This document shows, piece by piece, positions 48,284-59,929 of a stretch of DNA of 64,000 bases. Every line of letters starts with the position of its first letter. Positions within the stretch are counted from its first letter, which is position 1. The notes below the pieces were generated by a model that was not told the origin of the DNA, made no database searches, and saw nothing but the letters and a program-made list of their open reading frames with translations. The stretch is from Sinelater perroti (Eukaryota > Arthropoda > Insecta > Coleoptera > Elateridae): NCBI GenBank assembly GCA_036346155.1, contig JARFIY010000313.1, positions 310,001 to 374,000 of the forward strand, in the 5' to 3' direction. The translations under genes were made by a program, and so were the position numbers.

Positions 48284-49630
48284 GATAAAACTCAAGAAAG
48301 TAGCAATTTAGGTTACTATTTGGAGTTATAATAATTATATAGCAAGATTCCGAACACTCAACAGTTAAAGCAAACCCTAGTACAAACAAATCCCACAATT
48401 AGTGGGTTGGGCCAAAGCTTGGCGGACTATCACAGTAAAAAAATACAGTTGCAAAGAAGAGATCACCACAAATTAATTTTAGGATATGGAACGTACGAAC
48501 CATGTCACAACCGGAAAAATAAATAAAATTGTCTGAGAACCAGCAAAGCGTGATATAGATATTTTAGCAGTACAGGAAGTACGCTAAAAAACAAGCAGAG
48601 AAAAGGAAAAGACCCACACGTTCTTATTCACCGGTAAACTTAACAAACAAGAAAAATATAGAATGGGCTTTTTTATGAATAACAAAACAAAAAATGGTCT
48701 ACTAGGTTCCGAACCCATAAATTGCGAATAATAGAAAAATTCTGAAATAATATATTCATTTGTGAAAAAAAGAAATCTTATAGCGACTTGACCAATGAAT
48801 GCATGCGAAAAAACCCCGAAACGCGATATTTAACATAAAATACAAAATCGGAAAGGAATTAGCTTACAAAACCGTGGCTGGAAAATTCTCTGTACATAAA
48901 GAAACCAGCAAAAATGGTAAGAAATTATGTCAACTAGCAGGTGAACTTAACGTGAAAATCAGCAGTACTCTATATCAACCTAGACAAATACATAGAGGCA
49001 CATGGATATCAGAAAGTCAAAAAATGTATCAAATAAGCCATGCACTAGTGTCAAAGCGATGGGCATCTAATGTGCTAGATGTAAGAAGCTATCGCAAAGC
49101 CAATCGCTTCGTGATAATTAAAACAAAAAGGACCCAAAAAATGAAATGCTCAAAAACTCCAAACCCAGACAATAGAGAAAATTTTTCAAAGCAAAATACA
49201 GCACCAGCTAAGGATAAAATTATTAATGTGAAAACGGCTTGGAAGGACATAAAATCAACAATGCTAAATTCAGCTAACGAAAATTTTCCAAAAAGTAAGC
49301 AAGAGGTTTGATGAGGAATGTCAAAAAAAGTTACAAGAAAAGAACACTCTGCGAATGAAATATCTCAACAACCCAACGGAAGAATCTAAGGTAGCTCACA
49401 ACTAAAAAAATAAAACCGTGGAATTATGTGAAAGCAAAGACGTTCTCAAAATAGAAAATAAGAAATTAAATGAATCAAGAATTTGTAGAAACAGCAGAAA
49501 ATTTTACGAAATAGCAAAGGAACTAAGGCGAATTTAGACCCAGAGTTAACATATATAAAAACAAACTAATGGACAATGTTACGGAGATAAACAAAATATT
49601 ACATGGGTGGTAAGGACATTTTAAAGAACT
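48284..49630 (+). mobile_element. plus-strand RTE-type LINE, endonuclease and linker piece
   Basis: From 48480 the plus strand reads FRIWNVRTMSQPEK, DIDILAVQEV, then (48799-49311) YKIGKELAYKTVAGKFSVHK, CQLAGELNVKISSTLYQPRQ, RGTWISESQKM, SHALVSKRWASNVLDVRSYR, the APE endonuclease of an RTE-type element (TWNVR, HKxTW, IDHxLIxxR patterns), then a linker to LMDNVTEINKILHGW at 49560-49610. It is cut by the Tc1-like copy at about 49630; a C-terminal piece follows after that copy. RT is missing. Confidence 0.68.
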
Positions 49631-50870
49631 GGCAACACCCCAAAAGCACTGAAAGTTGTCGCTATTATGCTAATCGAGTGACGCATTCAAAGAATATGCA
49701 TTATAAACAGGATTTTATGAATCTTGCTAATTGGAACGCACACGACGACTGTAATTGGCCTACAGTACGCTTACAATCCGGTAATTTATCTCAGTCACTT
49801 ATTCTAAGTTTATGTAAGTAAGTAAGTGACGTAAGTACCTCGTAATAAGTGCTTCACAGGAAAATGGATACCACAGACGCTGAATCAGCCCAGGCAGTTA
49901 AATTGTTAAGAGAAGGCTTCAGGCAGAGTGCCGTAGCAAATCGAATAAATCTGAGTAAATCAGGTGTGTCGTCGGTACCGGGAAACCAGTGGCTACGTCC
50001 ACCGACAAGGATGCGGCTGTAGGTGCGTGACAACAAAGAAGGAAGATCGATTTCTGGTTTCAATATCCCTAAGAAATCGACATGACTGGCGTTGATCTCA
50101 AGCAAGAGCTGAGTGTGGTCGGATGTGTGGTCGCCGGCCAACCTGACCCCCAAAAAGGCTGCTACGACAGGAGACGTCGGATCTATTGCAGGTTCTGGGA
50201 TGACATTTTTATGTACGAAAAAACTGAGATGATTTTTGTACCTAATGGAAGACGCAGAGGAAATTTGACAGTCGACCGCTACATCAAGGACATTCTGGAC
50301 GAACATGTTGTTCCGTTTGTGAGATTTGTTGGTGAGGGCTTTATGCTAATGTACGATAATGTGCGACGGCATACTGCGCGTACGTCCACTACCTACTTGG
50401 CTAACGTCGGCATACCAAAACTGGACTAACCTCCAACTAGCACAAACTTCTATCCAATTGAACATGTTTGGGATGAGTTTAAGCGAAGAGTCTGGGCCAG
50501 AAATCTTGCACCAGAAAGCGTGATGGAACTGAAAGCGGCGCTGATTGAAGAGTGGGGAGCAATCCCTCAAGACAGCATAGGAAAAGTCATTTGATTCATG
50601 CGTAATCGCTTGTGAAGTGCAATTAGGTTTAGATTTGGCAACACCATGTATTGAAAGAATCATTAAATTAACTTCAACTGAGGATTTCATTTTTCCCCTT
50701 TTAACACTGTTATGTTACACATATTCATACGGCCATAACTTTGTCAGAACCAGTCCAATTTCAATAAAAGTAGTATCATTTGAAATCGCAATTTCTAAGT
50801 TTTCAAACAGTACATTAAACTTTACTTGGAATGCTATCGGAGTGAATACACATCAAATCATCAAATTCTG
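49630..50870 (+). mobile_element. Tc1-like (DD34E) transposon, copy 2, inactive
   Basis: ATG at 49864 opens MDTTDAESAQAVKLLREGFR, QSAVANRINLSKSGVSS (HTH), with a frame change and stop, then MTGVDLKQELSVVG, a deleted region, GRRRGNLTVDRYIKDILDEH, LMYDNVRRHTARTSTTYLA, NVGIPKLD, stop, PPTSTNFYPIEHVWDEFKRRV, PESVMELKAALIEEW. From Asp of YDN to Glu of PIEH is 34 residues, so it is a DD34E Tc1-type transposase. The leader carries a short GTAA repeat also present in copy 3. It lies inside the plus-strand LINE. Ends are estimated by comparison with copies 1 and 3. Confidence 0.78.
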
Positions 50871-51010
50871 GAACCCAATGGAAACCAGGAAAATGAGAAA
50901 ATTTGCAACCAGATGGGTAGATAAGATATTAAGAGCTTAGGTCTCGCAAATTGGAACATACTAATCAAAGATAGATGGAAAGACGATCAGTTCAGATCTC
51001 ACAAGAGGAT
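50871..51010 (+). mobile_element. C-terminal piece of the plus-strand LINE after the Tc1-like copy
   Basis: The plus strand reads NPMETRKMRKFATRWVDKI, then a frame change and DGKTISSDLTRGC, like the end of RTE-type proteins (RGRPxxRWxDDI). It probably belongs to the LINE interrupted by copy 2, though RT is missing between the two pieces. Confidence 0.45.
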
Positions 51011-51440
51011 GTAGCGCCGGAAAAAAATTATGCACGTGATCCATTTTTTATCACCAAACGGCAATTGCTTTAAAACGGTGCGTTGTTGTTCAGATCCATT
51101 TTTTTGGTAAAATTTTGCGGACTCAAACATCGTAGCGATTTACGTAATCGAGCCTCACTAAATGCTCTTGAACGACGGTGTTAGATATTTTTAGTGCCTC
51201 TGCTAAATCTCGTAATCCGCGAATTATTTTCGATCAGTGCCTTGATTGGCTTATCGTGGAGGAGTGTCTACCCGAGCGTTGTTAGTCTTGGGGTAAAAAC
51301 CGCGAGCTTTAAATTTCGTGAACCACTTTAGAGCAGGTCTTTCAGCTAAAAAACTTTCTCCATAAACATCACATACCTATTGCTTGTGTGCGATTTTCGC
51401 CTTCCAGGTAAGAGAAAATCATTAAGTGTCTAAAATGTTT
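51010..51440 (-). mobile_element. mariner transposase N-terminal fragment
   Basis: Minus strand in shifting frames: YLEGENRTQAIG, GRHSSTISQSRH, LRDLAEALKISNTVVQEHLV, RLDYVNRYDVWV, the HTH region of a mariner-type transposase (HLVRLGYVNRxDVWVPHEL), ending near KKWITC, where the catalytic domain should start. Separate from the other mariners here. Confidence 0.62.
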
Positions 51441-51849
51441 TCTCTTATCTTTAAAAAGGTACAAGGATAGCACAAATCGATTTATTTCAAGAAGATTTTT
51501 TTTAAAGACGCGTTAGAATGCCACTTTTAAGAGTACAAATCGTATGTTTTCTGTAACTATGACGTATTATGACATTTTCCATTGCTGTCTACTGAAAATC
51601 GGCACGAAGTTTCCAGACTACCCGGTGTGTGAAGTTTTATTTCCTCGTTTATGTTCATTTAAAAGTAACGCACCATTTGGTTCGTTAATTAACAAAAATA
51701 ATTTAAAAGCAATTTGTGCTTTTGTGGTTGCAGTTCACAATATTAATTTTAACTTTTTATTTAGAGATGGTGCATCGAAGCTTTCATACGCTGCTGTCTA
51801 TTTAAATAGCAAAGCCGCCAAAAAATTTAAATAAACAACTCGAGCTAAA

Positions 51850-52560
51850 ATCGAAAAAATTTGTTTACATTATTCAATAATAGATGGTCCCACCGCGAAC
51901 TCATGACCGCTTCCATTCTTCTTGCCATAGAGTCAATCAATAAACGAACGATGTTTTGACAGACCGGATTTTACTTATTATTAACACACTCCCGCAATTC
52001 AGCCAGATTTCTTGGAGGTCCTGGATACCGCTGTGAAAGGTTAGGTAGTCGAGCTGCCTATAGCAGGGTTTTATTAAAGGAAGTTCAATGTGTTACGTGC
52101 CACCTTTGGTCGAATGTTATCTTGAAAGTTTTTTTGGCCCTCCCTTTGTAGAAAAGGAAGTACTACAGGCTGAAAGATCGTGCCGATGTAAGTATGACCG
52201 ACAATATTATCACTAACTTCATATCGTAATAACCACGAATGTAATATTTTTGTCACGTCTATAGAATATTGATATACGATGATCAATTGTATATTCGTTG
52301 CGGGTCCATAGAAGCCCCTTCTTTGTCTATTGTAAGCTGTGTTGTCGGTACAGAGAATTTAATGGCAGTCATAAGAATGGACGTCATATTGTTGGTCCCA
52401 TTGCAAGTACTTGGGGTCAAATAAGGGGCTAGGAATCTCGAAGTCGGGCTATGGTTTGTAATCACAAGCCTTTGAAGATGACGATTCTCCTAGTTAATTG
52501 CCCTGTGTATTGTTCAAGACCCAGGTCTTCGTAAACGAGTAACTTTTTTGACCCACTAGT
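51850..52560 (-). mobile_element. Tc1-like transposase fragment, second family
   Basis: Minus strand: GHTYIGTIFQPVVLPFLQRE, then FQDNIRPKVARNTLNFL (the FQQDNARPHxAxxT motif with a base change or gap), then RLPNLSQRYPGPPRNLAEL and VRLLIDSMARRMEAVMSSRW near 51900, the usual C-terminus of Tc1-type transposases. Frame is broken several times. The N-terminal part toward 52560 is unclear. Confidence 0.65.
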
Positions 52561-52695
52561 TCTGTAATCACACCACACTACTACTACAAATTCTTCAGTC
52601 TATTTTTCCTAAAGAAGCACCCCCTTCACATAGGCCAATAATACGTTATTTTTGAGATTTGGTCACTTGTGGCTAATATACCCTTTTCGATTGTA

Positions 52696-53996
52696 AAAGG
52701 TGTCCCAAAATTAACGCAAGATTTGAATTAAATAGAAAACATAGTTTTTAGTCTTTTGATTGTAATTTTTTTATTGAATCATAAAGTACATAGGATAGGG
52801 TTATTTATGGAATAACACATCGGGCAAATGGCCTCCACGGCTTTGCATATACATACGCACTCGTTTGTCGAAATTTTCCATGACCATTCTGCATAAATGT
52901 GGCTGAATTTCGTTGATGCAACGTTGAATCTCCTCCTTTAATGCACGCGTGGTTGTGGGCTTGTTGACATAGACCTGTGATTTTAAATAACCCCATAAAA
53001 AGAAATCCAATGGTGTTAAATCACACGATCTGGGGGGCCAATTCTGATCACCGAAACGAGAGAGTACACGACCTGGAAATGTCTCATGCAGTAATTGAAG
53101 TGTTTCACGGGCTGTGTGGCATGTGGCACCGTCTTGTTGAAACCACATATTGGCCACATCAATATCATCCAATTTCGGCAAAAAGAACTGTGTTATCATG
53201 TCGCGATATCGAGCACAAGTAACAGTCACTGCTTGACCAGCCTCATTTTCAAAAAAGTATGGTCCAATTATGCCTCCAGCCCAAAATCCACACCAAACAG
53301 TGACACGTTGTGGATGCATTTGTTTTTCGACAATCACATGTGGGTTCTCAGAACCCCAAAAGTGGCAATTTTGGCGATTAACAAACCCATCAAGGTGAAA
53401 ATGTGCGTCGTCGCTTAGGATTATTTTGCTCGAAAAATCAGCATCCATTTGTTGATGCTCATTAATCCAATCAACAAACTCTCTTCGCTGTGCATGGTCA
53501 TTAGGCTTCAGTTGTGTTAATTGAATTTTGTAAGCATGGAGACACAGATCTTTAGTGAGTATACTCTGTAGAGAGCTTCTTGAAATTTGCAATTCTTGTC
53601 CACGACGCCGAATTGAGGTTCCTGGATTGTCACCGACCCTCTCACGCACTGCTTCGATGTTGACATTTGAATGGCGTGTTCATGGACTACCAGTGTGTTT
53701 GGCGTCTCCAACTGATCCTGTCTCTCGGAATTTTTCAATTAATCTCTTCACAGTTGACGAAATTAAAACACTATTCTGACCATATTTTGTATGAAATTTT
53801 CGAACAGCGGCCGCCAAGCTTTCATTATTTTTGAAATATTGTTCAATAATGAAGACACGTTGTTCTATCACGTAACGCTCCATTTTTACTAACCCTAAAC
53901 TGTCAGCTGTCGATTTGTTTTTGTTTTAAGGTTGTCAACACTTTACTGCGTAAATGGCGACAAATTTAAATCTTGCGTTAATTCTGGGACACCCTT
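52696..53996 (-). mobile_element. DD41D mariner-like transposon, nearly intact, with 29-bp inverted repeats
   Basis: Inverted repeats begin AAAGGTGTCCCAAAATTAAC on the left and AAGGGTGTCCCAGAATTAAC on the right (minus-strand reading), about 29 bp with two mismatches, flanked by TA on both sides (52694-52695 and 53997-53998). The 1301-bp element contains one transposase reading frame on the minus strand, 53883-52801 (360 codons), interrupted only by a TGA at 53682-53680. Confidence 0.92.
52801..53883 (-). pseudogene. DD41D transposase with one nonsense codon
   Basis: The frame starts MERYVIEQRVFIIEQYFKNN, an N-terminal helix-turn-helix typical of IS630-Tc1-mariner transposases. Codon 68 is TGA, within GSP-stop-TRHSN, plausibly a decayed CGA. 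The frame then continues without shift through the second HTH (SIRRRGQELQISRSSLQSIL), ADFSSKIILSDDAHFHL (first Asp), ENPHVIVEKQMHPQRVTVWC, GPYFF, MWFQQDGATCHTA (second Asp) and CDLTPLDFFLWGYLK (third Asp), ending PDVLFHK and TAA. I count 41 residues between the second and third Asp. All three catalytic residues are present. It would catalyse cut-and-paste transposition if read through; as it stands the product is truncated. Confidence 0.9.
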
Positions 53997-53998
53997 TA

Positions 53999-54629
53999 TT
54001 TTGTTTCAGGAGTGTGGGACCCACTTTATGAACACTTTCACTTTAGTAGATCTTGCAACAGTATGAATCAGTTCGTCTATGTATGCTTAGTGCTGTTAAT
54101 TTACTACTGTCAAGAACCGACTACACTGATCCTGATCATGCAGGTTTGTTTTGGCTGGACTTTTTCATCTCATACTTCTTGCCCTCCGCCTAACAGAACT
54201 GGCATTTCCACAGGTACTGTCATAAACACTACCCATACACAACCCTCACCCGCTAGGATCTCAATAATAAAACATTGTTTCAAATGAACATCCATGGTCT
54301 TTTTATCTTGGTACTACAGTAGGGCCACTTAATATTGCAGAGAAGTGCTACCAGTTGTGTTGGTAGTCGATGAATTAGAGAATGTTGTGGTACCTGTTAG
54401 GTTTCTATTTACTGAGTAAACAAAAAGAGTTAATGCAGTATTTACTAAGGTTATTGTTATGCAATACAACTAATAAAGGTTTTGAATATATTTAAATATT
54501 CAGTACTAATTTATGAACGTGTGAACTAAATGTGTAAAGTTTTCCTGTATATCCCTAGTGAGGTTATGATCTAACTTAAATTATTAATTGTTTGAGTTAT
54601 ATTAGTAAATATAAAGCACGTACCACTTA
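53999..54629. other. AT-rich stretch, nothing recognised
   Basis: Contains a 91-codon ORF (54012-54287) without recognisable motifs. Confidence 0.35.
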
Positions 54630-55615
54630 TTATCACTCGTTGGTTACGATGTAATTGCTGCATAATTCATAGGATTATGTTCAATACTTTCTTGGGGTTT
54701 GTGTGTTACATGCTGAATATCATGGTTTTGAGTTAGTATAGCAGTATCATTAGTGTACATGGCAAAATCAGGGTTAGCAGTATGTGGGATGTACGACATG
54801 AATATGTTAAATAAAATGGGACCCAAAGTATATCCTTGGGAAACATTAGCATTAACGTGGCGTGTCAAAGAAGTATTCAAATTGATTCGCTCTTAAAAGG
54901 TTCGTTCGATCAGAGATGATCTGATAATACACCATGAAAAAAAAGTGTGTTGATACTTGCCGATTTATATAGCAATCCATCAGTTCAGACGCTACTGAAG
55001 GTATGTGCCGCTTCTAAAAGGCAATACTACTGTGTGCATTCTATTTTCATATCCATCCTTCTATTTCTTACAGTAATTTGTGTAGTGTAAGGTTTTAGAC
55101 CCAAATTGGTGTCGTGGAAGAACAAGATTTAAACCTAAAAACTGTATAACTTTTCGTCTATGTTATTTCTATCTTCAATTGTGGTGAAAGTTTTTTCTAA
55201 ATGCTCTGCAATTATTTTGCATTTATCTTTGTCTTTAAAATAAGTGCCGTTATTAGATTGGAAAGGCGGGTACAATTAGAAATTGACAGATAATCTTTTA
55301 ATGGTCCTCCACGTGGTTGACAGATTCTATAAAGTTGCTGTAGAACCTAATTCTAAACTGGTCTAATTATTTTCGTACAATTTTGGTCGGACTGCTAAAA
55401 CATGTTTTGATTAGTGGATTGCTATAGTTTTCCTACTCGATGTTCTTCCCAAATGAGGTTTATTATATAAATGTGTTTTGGTTGTTCTTTTTGAAGGTTA
55501 AATGACTATTATGGCTTCTTCAGTAGCCTTGATTATCGTATCCGTGAATGTTAAAACAGCGTAATCGATATCCAGCTGCTAGGTGCGGTTACTTCAACAT
55601 CGAAGCCGACAGTTG
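54630..55615 (-). mobile_element. Jockey-type LINE fragment, minus strand
   Basis: Minus strand from 55600: VLTFTDTIIKATEEAIIVI, KTHLYNKPHLGR (pre-RT linker), SNNGTYFKDKDKCKIIAEHL, EKTFTTIEDRNN near 55200, an internal deletion, then VSQGYTLGPILFNIFMSYIP and FAMYTNDTAILTQNHD (54880-54644). The last corresponds to GVPQGSVLGPxLYN and FADDTAI of Jockey RT. Confidence 0.68.
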
Positions 55616-56575
55616 ACTAATAATTGGAATAGTACCCAGTCAACCGGGCCATTTTGTTAATTTCAGAGTTTGGAGATATAAATAATTTTATAAGATATAT
55701 ATATAAGATATAAAATAATTTTTATAATCCGTTCTACTGAGAAATTATGTGTATGAACTTGATGCAGAAATACGTAATTCCAATTGGGAAATTAGCTAAG
55801 CACTATTAGGATTATTTGCTCTACAGCCTTAATTCCTATTTTTGCAGTTGAGTTCGCGTTGGATAAAAGCCTTTAAAAATAGTTTTAACTTTGTCCACTT
55901 ACCAAAACTATTGAGTAATAGTTTTTCAAATTTAATTAAGCTGCTCTAGTTTTCAAGGGGTGTAAATTACGTAAACTGTAGGGTTTGCAATAATATTTTA
56001 TTTTATGATTACTGCAACCACTCCACTTTTTACTTATTACATGGTGTTCGAGCATTATAAATATTTTATTTCGTATCAGCTGGATTTTGGTGATATAGGC
56101 AATATTGGCAGCATAGATTTTTAAGTTAAAAGAACTAATTTATCTATAGGATTATGATTCTTTATTACCATGTTTCCTTTATAAACTACAAGGATAGCAC
56201 ATAAAATACCCTGGCCGCCTGGAAAGCCAAATTTGACGTAGAATCCGAATCCGCGATCAGAAATTCAAGAAAATCAGTGCAAGTGACCTAAAAATGACTT
56301 CATTAAAAATTATAAGGCTTGTCAGATATCAGAAAAATGGACAAAGCGCGCTTTCACGTAATGCACAATTGATTGAGTTGGTAGCGGGTTCAATCTCGTT
56401 GGTGGTTGCCAGCTTTTTGCACTTTTTTGCAACATTGACTACATTTAAATGGGGAAGAAGGTAGCGCCTCAACGCACGCCGCTCGAAAGCTTTACTATCT
56501 CATGCATAGAAGTATACTTTGACAAGTCTTTATTGTATATCTATCTTGTTGAACAACATTGTAATTAGAGATATA
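55616..56575. other. AT-rich stretch, nothing firmly recognised
   Basis: AT-rich with an ATA/AGATATA microsatellite near 55690. A GGTTCAATCTC word at about 56385 resembles a pol III B box, but no A box or tRNA fold accompanies it. Confidence 0.35.
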
Positions 56576-56577
56576 TA

Positions 56578-57965
56578 CAGTAACGTCCAAAACTATATTA
56601 TATTTCGGTTTTTTTTCATCAAAATTTCGACATATATTTGCTGAAGATACTGGTCATCGGATTCTCAAACCGGATTGATCAGGAATACAATAGATTTTTA
56701 AAAAGAAAAATTATTTTAAAATCAAGAAAATCATCATAATCAATAATTAACTTTGCCTAAGCAAAATAATTTTTCACAAACGTAGAAACATCATTTCGAA
56801 TGACTTCTCAGCAAGAATATTCTAATACTTCGTAGCGTAGTCCTTTGCATCGATGACAACCTGGTATCTCCCGGGCGTGATGTCGATAAAAGTGTCGATG
56901 GTGGACTGGAGGATCTTCTGCCACTCCTCCTCCATCTGAGTGAACCTTTTCGCTGAATTCTTTGCCCGACAGCTGGCCGCACGTCTCGTTAGCTCTCTCC
57001 ACAGCAGCTTGATCATGTTGAGGTCGGGAAATTGGCTTGGTTAAGCGATGAGGGTCACGTGACGGCGAGCGGACCAGGTAACGACTGCGACGCTTCGGGT
57101 TGTTGTCTTGTTGGAAGATGAAGGTCCGGCCTATGGAACGAATGAGGTCGCGTCGTGTTCCCCAGCATGTCCTCGTAACCGAATCGGTCCAGAATTTCGG
57201 GAAAAGACGAAGAAGGCCGACTCCACTTGCATCGAAGCATTTCCATATCATACATGACCCTACACCGTGTTTCATCGTGAGCAGCTGGTGCTTGGGATCA
57301 ACGCGAGTGCCGACAGAACGTGGAATCCATGCTACTCCGTCACTGCCGAAGTGATTGAACTTGGATTCGTCACTCTAGACGACTTGGCTCCACTCTCTGA
57401 GCGCCCAATGCAGATGGCCCTTTATTCATTGAAGTCGAATTTCCCGCCTGCTGTAAACGACGTCTGATCGTTTGTACGGAGAGGCCTAAGTCCGTGGAAG
57501 TTGCAACGAGTCGCGGGTTGTTCCTTGTGACGGGGACGATGTTCCGATCAGTTGTGTGAGCACACCAGGTCTTTCGGTCATATTCTTTTTCCTCACTCCT
57601 CCCTGAACTCTCCAAACTTGTGTTCGCCTTCGCTGCCGGCCTCCTGAACAGGAATTTAAAAGTCTCTGGAACTTCAGCGTTTTTCCATCAACTACAACAA
57701 TATACAGTATATAAGAAAACAAACCATAGAAAAACAACAAAAATTTGAAATAAAATATGAACCAAAAAGCAAAATAATAGGAAAAAAAATTCAATAAATC
57801 GAGGAAATATTCGAAACATTTTTTGTGATTTTCCGAATCGTGCCATACTTGACCCGCACTCTCGAAAACACCATGCATTTTATGTCGCTAACTTTTAAGT
57901 TTTGTCGTTTCTGAGAGAATTTACTGCAGGAAAACCAAAATATAATATAATTTTGTTGGGTGCTG
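56578..57965 (-). mobile_element. Tc1-like transposon, third family, with recognisable inverted repeats
   Basis: Ends: left TACAGTAACGTCCAAAACTA, and TACAGCACCCAACAAAATTA on the minus strand at the right; both continue into TATTATATTT(C/T)GGTTTT. TA flanks are at 56576-56577 and 57966-57967. The minus strand carries broken transposase: TDRNIVPVTRNNPRLVATST, DLGLSVQTIRRRLQQAG (57615-57370), MKHGVGSCMIWKCFDASGVG (57275), FIFQQDNNPKRRS, and in another frame WRELTRRAASCRAKNSAK and GRYQVVIDAKDYATKY at the C-terminus (about 56830). This is the standard Tc1 order. Several frameshifts make it inactive. 1388 bp. Confidence 0.82.
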
Positions 57966-57989
57966 TATATATGCGTAGATTTCAATAGT

Positions 57990-59925
57990 CCGTTGATATT
58001 CTTTTCCGCTTTTCTATCGGTCGCTTTATCTCTTCAGTTTTAAAACCCTCAACTTCGTAGGTTCTTCTTTACTGCCTTTATATATCTCTGTCTAAGGTTG
58101 CTTCTTTCTTTTGTTCTAATCTTTTGTTTCGGGAAAATATATTCAACTATTTTTCTAATTGTCTAATCTGTTAATGTTGTGCTTTCACAAAATTCGTTAC
58201 AGTTGGTTTTCGTTATAAACTATTCACTTTATTATTGCTTTTTTTCATCCAATTTTTATACTTTGACCTCAATATATTCTTCTTGTAGTTTTGCTTTCCT
58301 GTATATAATTTTTGTTTTTTATTTGTATTTAGCATCTACATTTCTCCCTAAATAATCACATTGTTCTACTCTTACTAGCCTTATGTTCCCTTTATTTCAT
58401 AGTTCTAGTTCAATATTGCCTCTTTCATTTCCATTTCCGTTTTTTTACATACATACCTACACTGTTCTTTGTTAATTCGTCATTCCATTTTTCTTGCGTT
58501 TCCAGAACTTTCACTATTTTTCGTAGATCACTGATCGTTCTAGCCCCATTAAGGTAACGTCATCTGATGTGCCTTATTTAATATGGTTTCCGTTCTATTT
58601 ATACCTGCTCTTCTAATTATCTGTTGATTTGTTGACACTTTTTGATACCTTGCTATTAACGCTTGCCATGTATAAGTTATTGTTATTAAACTGATAAGCT
58701 TTTCTGGAACATTTTCGCTCTCATTGCTGCATATAGCAATAGTACGCTCTTTTAAAATCGGTAGAAGCTGCGTGTACATCTATTTTGTTCTGGTAGCATT
58801 CAACTTGCAATTTCTTCAGCGTAAATACTTGGACTGTGGTTAATTTAATTTCGAAAACCCTGCCTGGTATTCACATAATTGTATTTCCATGTATTTTTGC
58901 AACCATTTTTTGATCAGTGTGACTAATATCTTGCGTATTGCGTTTACCAGGGCTATACCTCTATAGTTGCTTCATTTCATTCTTCCGCTATAGATTCTGA
59001 TTTCCATATTTCCATAATTATTTAATATATCCATATAACCTCCTCTATTCCATATGTAATCAGTATCGTATTAATGTTATTCCTTGTTAGGCTTTTTCTA
59101 TTTTATTTTATTATTATCCGGCTTATTTCTACTCTACATCTTGTTCCTTTGTCTTTCTTCGCCTTTATGTTTAGTACTTATTTGGTTAAGCAACTTTTCA
59201 AAGTATGTTCTCCAACTTTCTAATATCTTTTCCTTTTTATTTTTATAAATCATAACTGTGTGTCTGTTTTCTTCGTATTTTTTATTCCTTGATAGAAATT
59301 TCGGATTTCTGGTCTTTGCTGATTTTCTCTATCCTCTTTATCACAGCTTCGATTTTTATTCTTTGAGATGATCTCTTCTCTTCTTGTTTGCCGCAGTACT
59401 TCAAACATTGCTTCGGTGCAAGATAGCTATCTTAATTTGGCTTCTGTTTTCCTGTTCATAGCTGTCTACTATTTATTATCAAACTACGTCTTCTTTTTTA
59501 GTTTTTCTTCTTATCAACTACTTCATCTAACACTTTTTTGTTTCTACCAGATTTCTCTATTTCTCTTTTATTGGTTTACTGGTAAAGCATTTGCTTGTCC
59601 TTACTTTGGATTAGATATTCGGCAGTGCATATATTTCGTTCCTTACTTTACTTCATTTAGTTTTTCTTTAAATTTTTAGATGGTTTAAGGTGGTGATCCG
59701 TATCCATCTCGGCTGTTTTTAGATTTTTTACATCCCTGATTAACTTAGCATGCTGATTGTTTATTATTGCATGATCTATTTGGTTTTCAATAATTTTTCC
59801 TGAAATCCACCATGTCTCTTTATGCAACATTTGAAGTTGAGAGCATGTGCTTGTTTTTTTCCTCCTTAGAGTATGTCTTCCTTGATGGATCCATATTCAC
59901 TGCAGCCTATGGCTTATTGTAATTA
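57990..59925 (-). mobile_element. LINE remnant (endonuclease end, RT traces)
   Basis: Minus strand near 59800-59680: SWWISGKIIENQIDHAIIN, NQHAKLIRDVKNLKTAEMDT, DHHLKPSKNLKKN, an APE endonuclease C-terminus (TWxSPDGxxxNQIDHxLI...DHxL pattern). Leftward are linker and RT traces and a basic segment (58779-58549) with RRAGINRTETILNKAHQM. Heavily decayed. Probably the same broad RTE-type group. Confidence 0.5.
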
Positions 59926-59929
59926 CCCT

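Noticed and set aside
51544..51837. 96-codon plus-strand ORF as a gene
   Set aside because: No recognisable domain, no splice or regulatory context, and it lies between transposase remnants; chance cannot be excluded.
56340..56420. Second SINE or tRNA signal (GGTTCAATCTC)
   Set aside because: Only a B-box-like word; no A box at the right distance and the T-arm does not pair.
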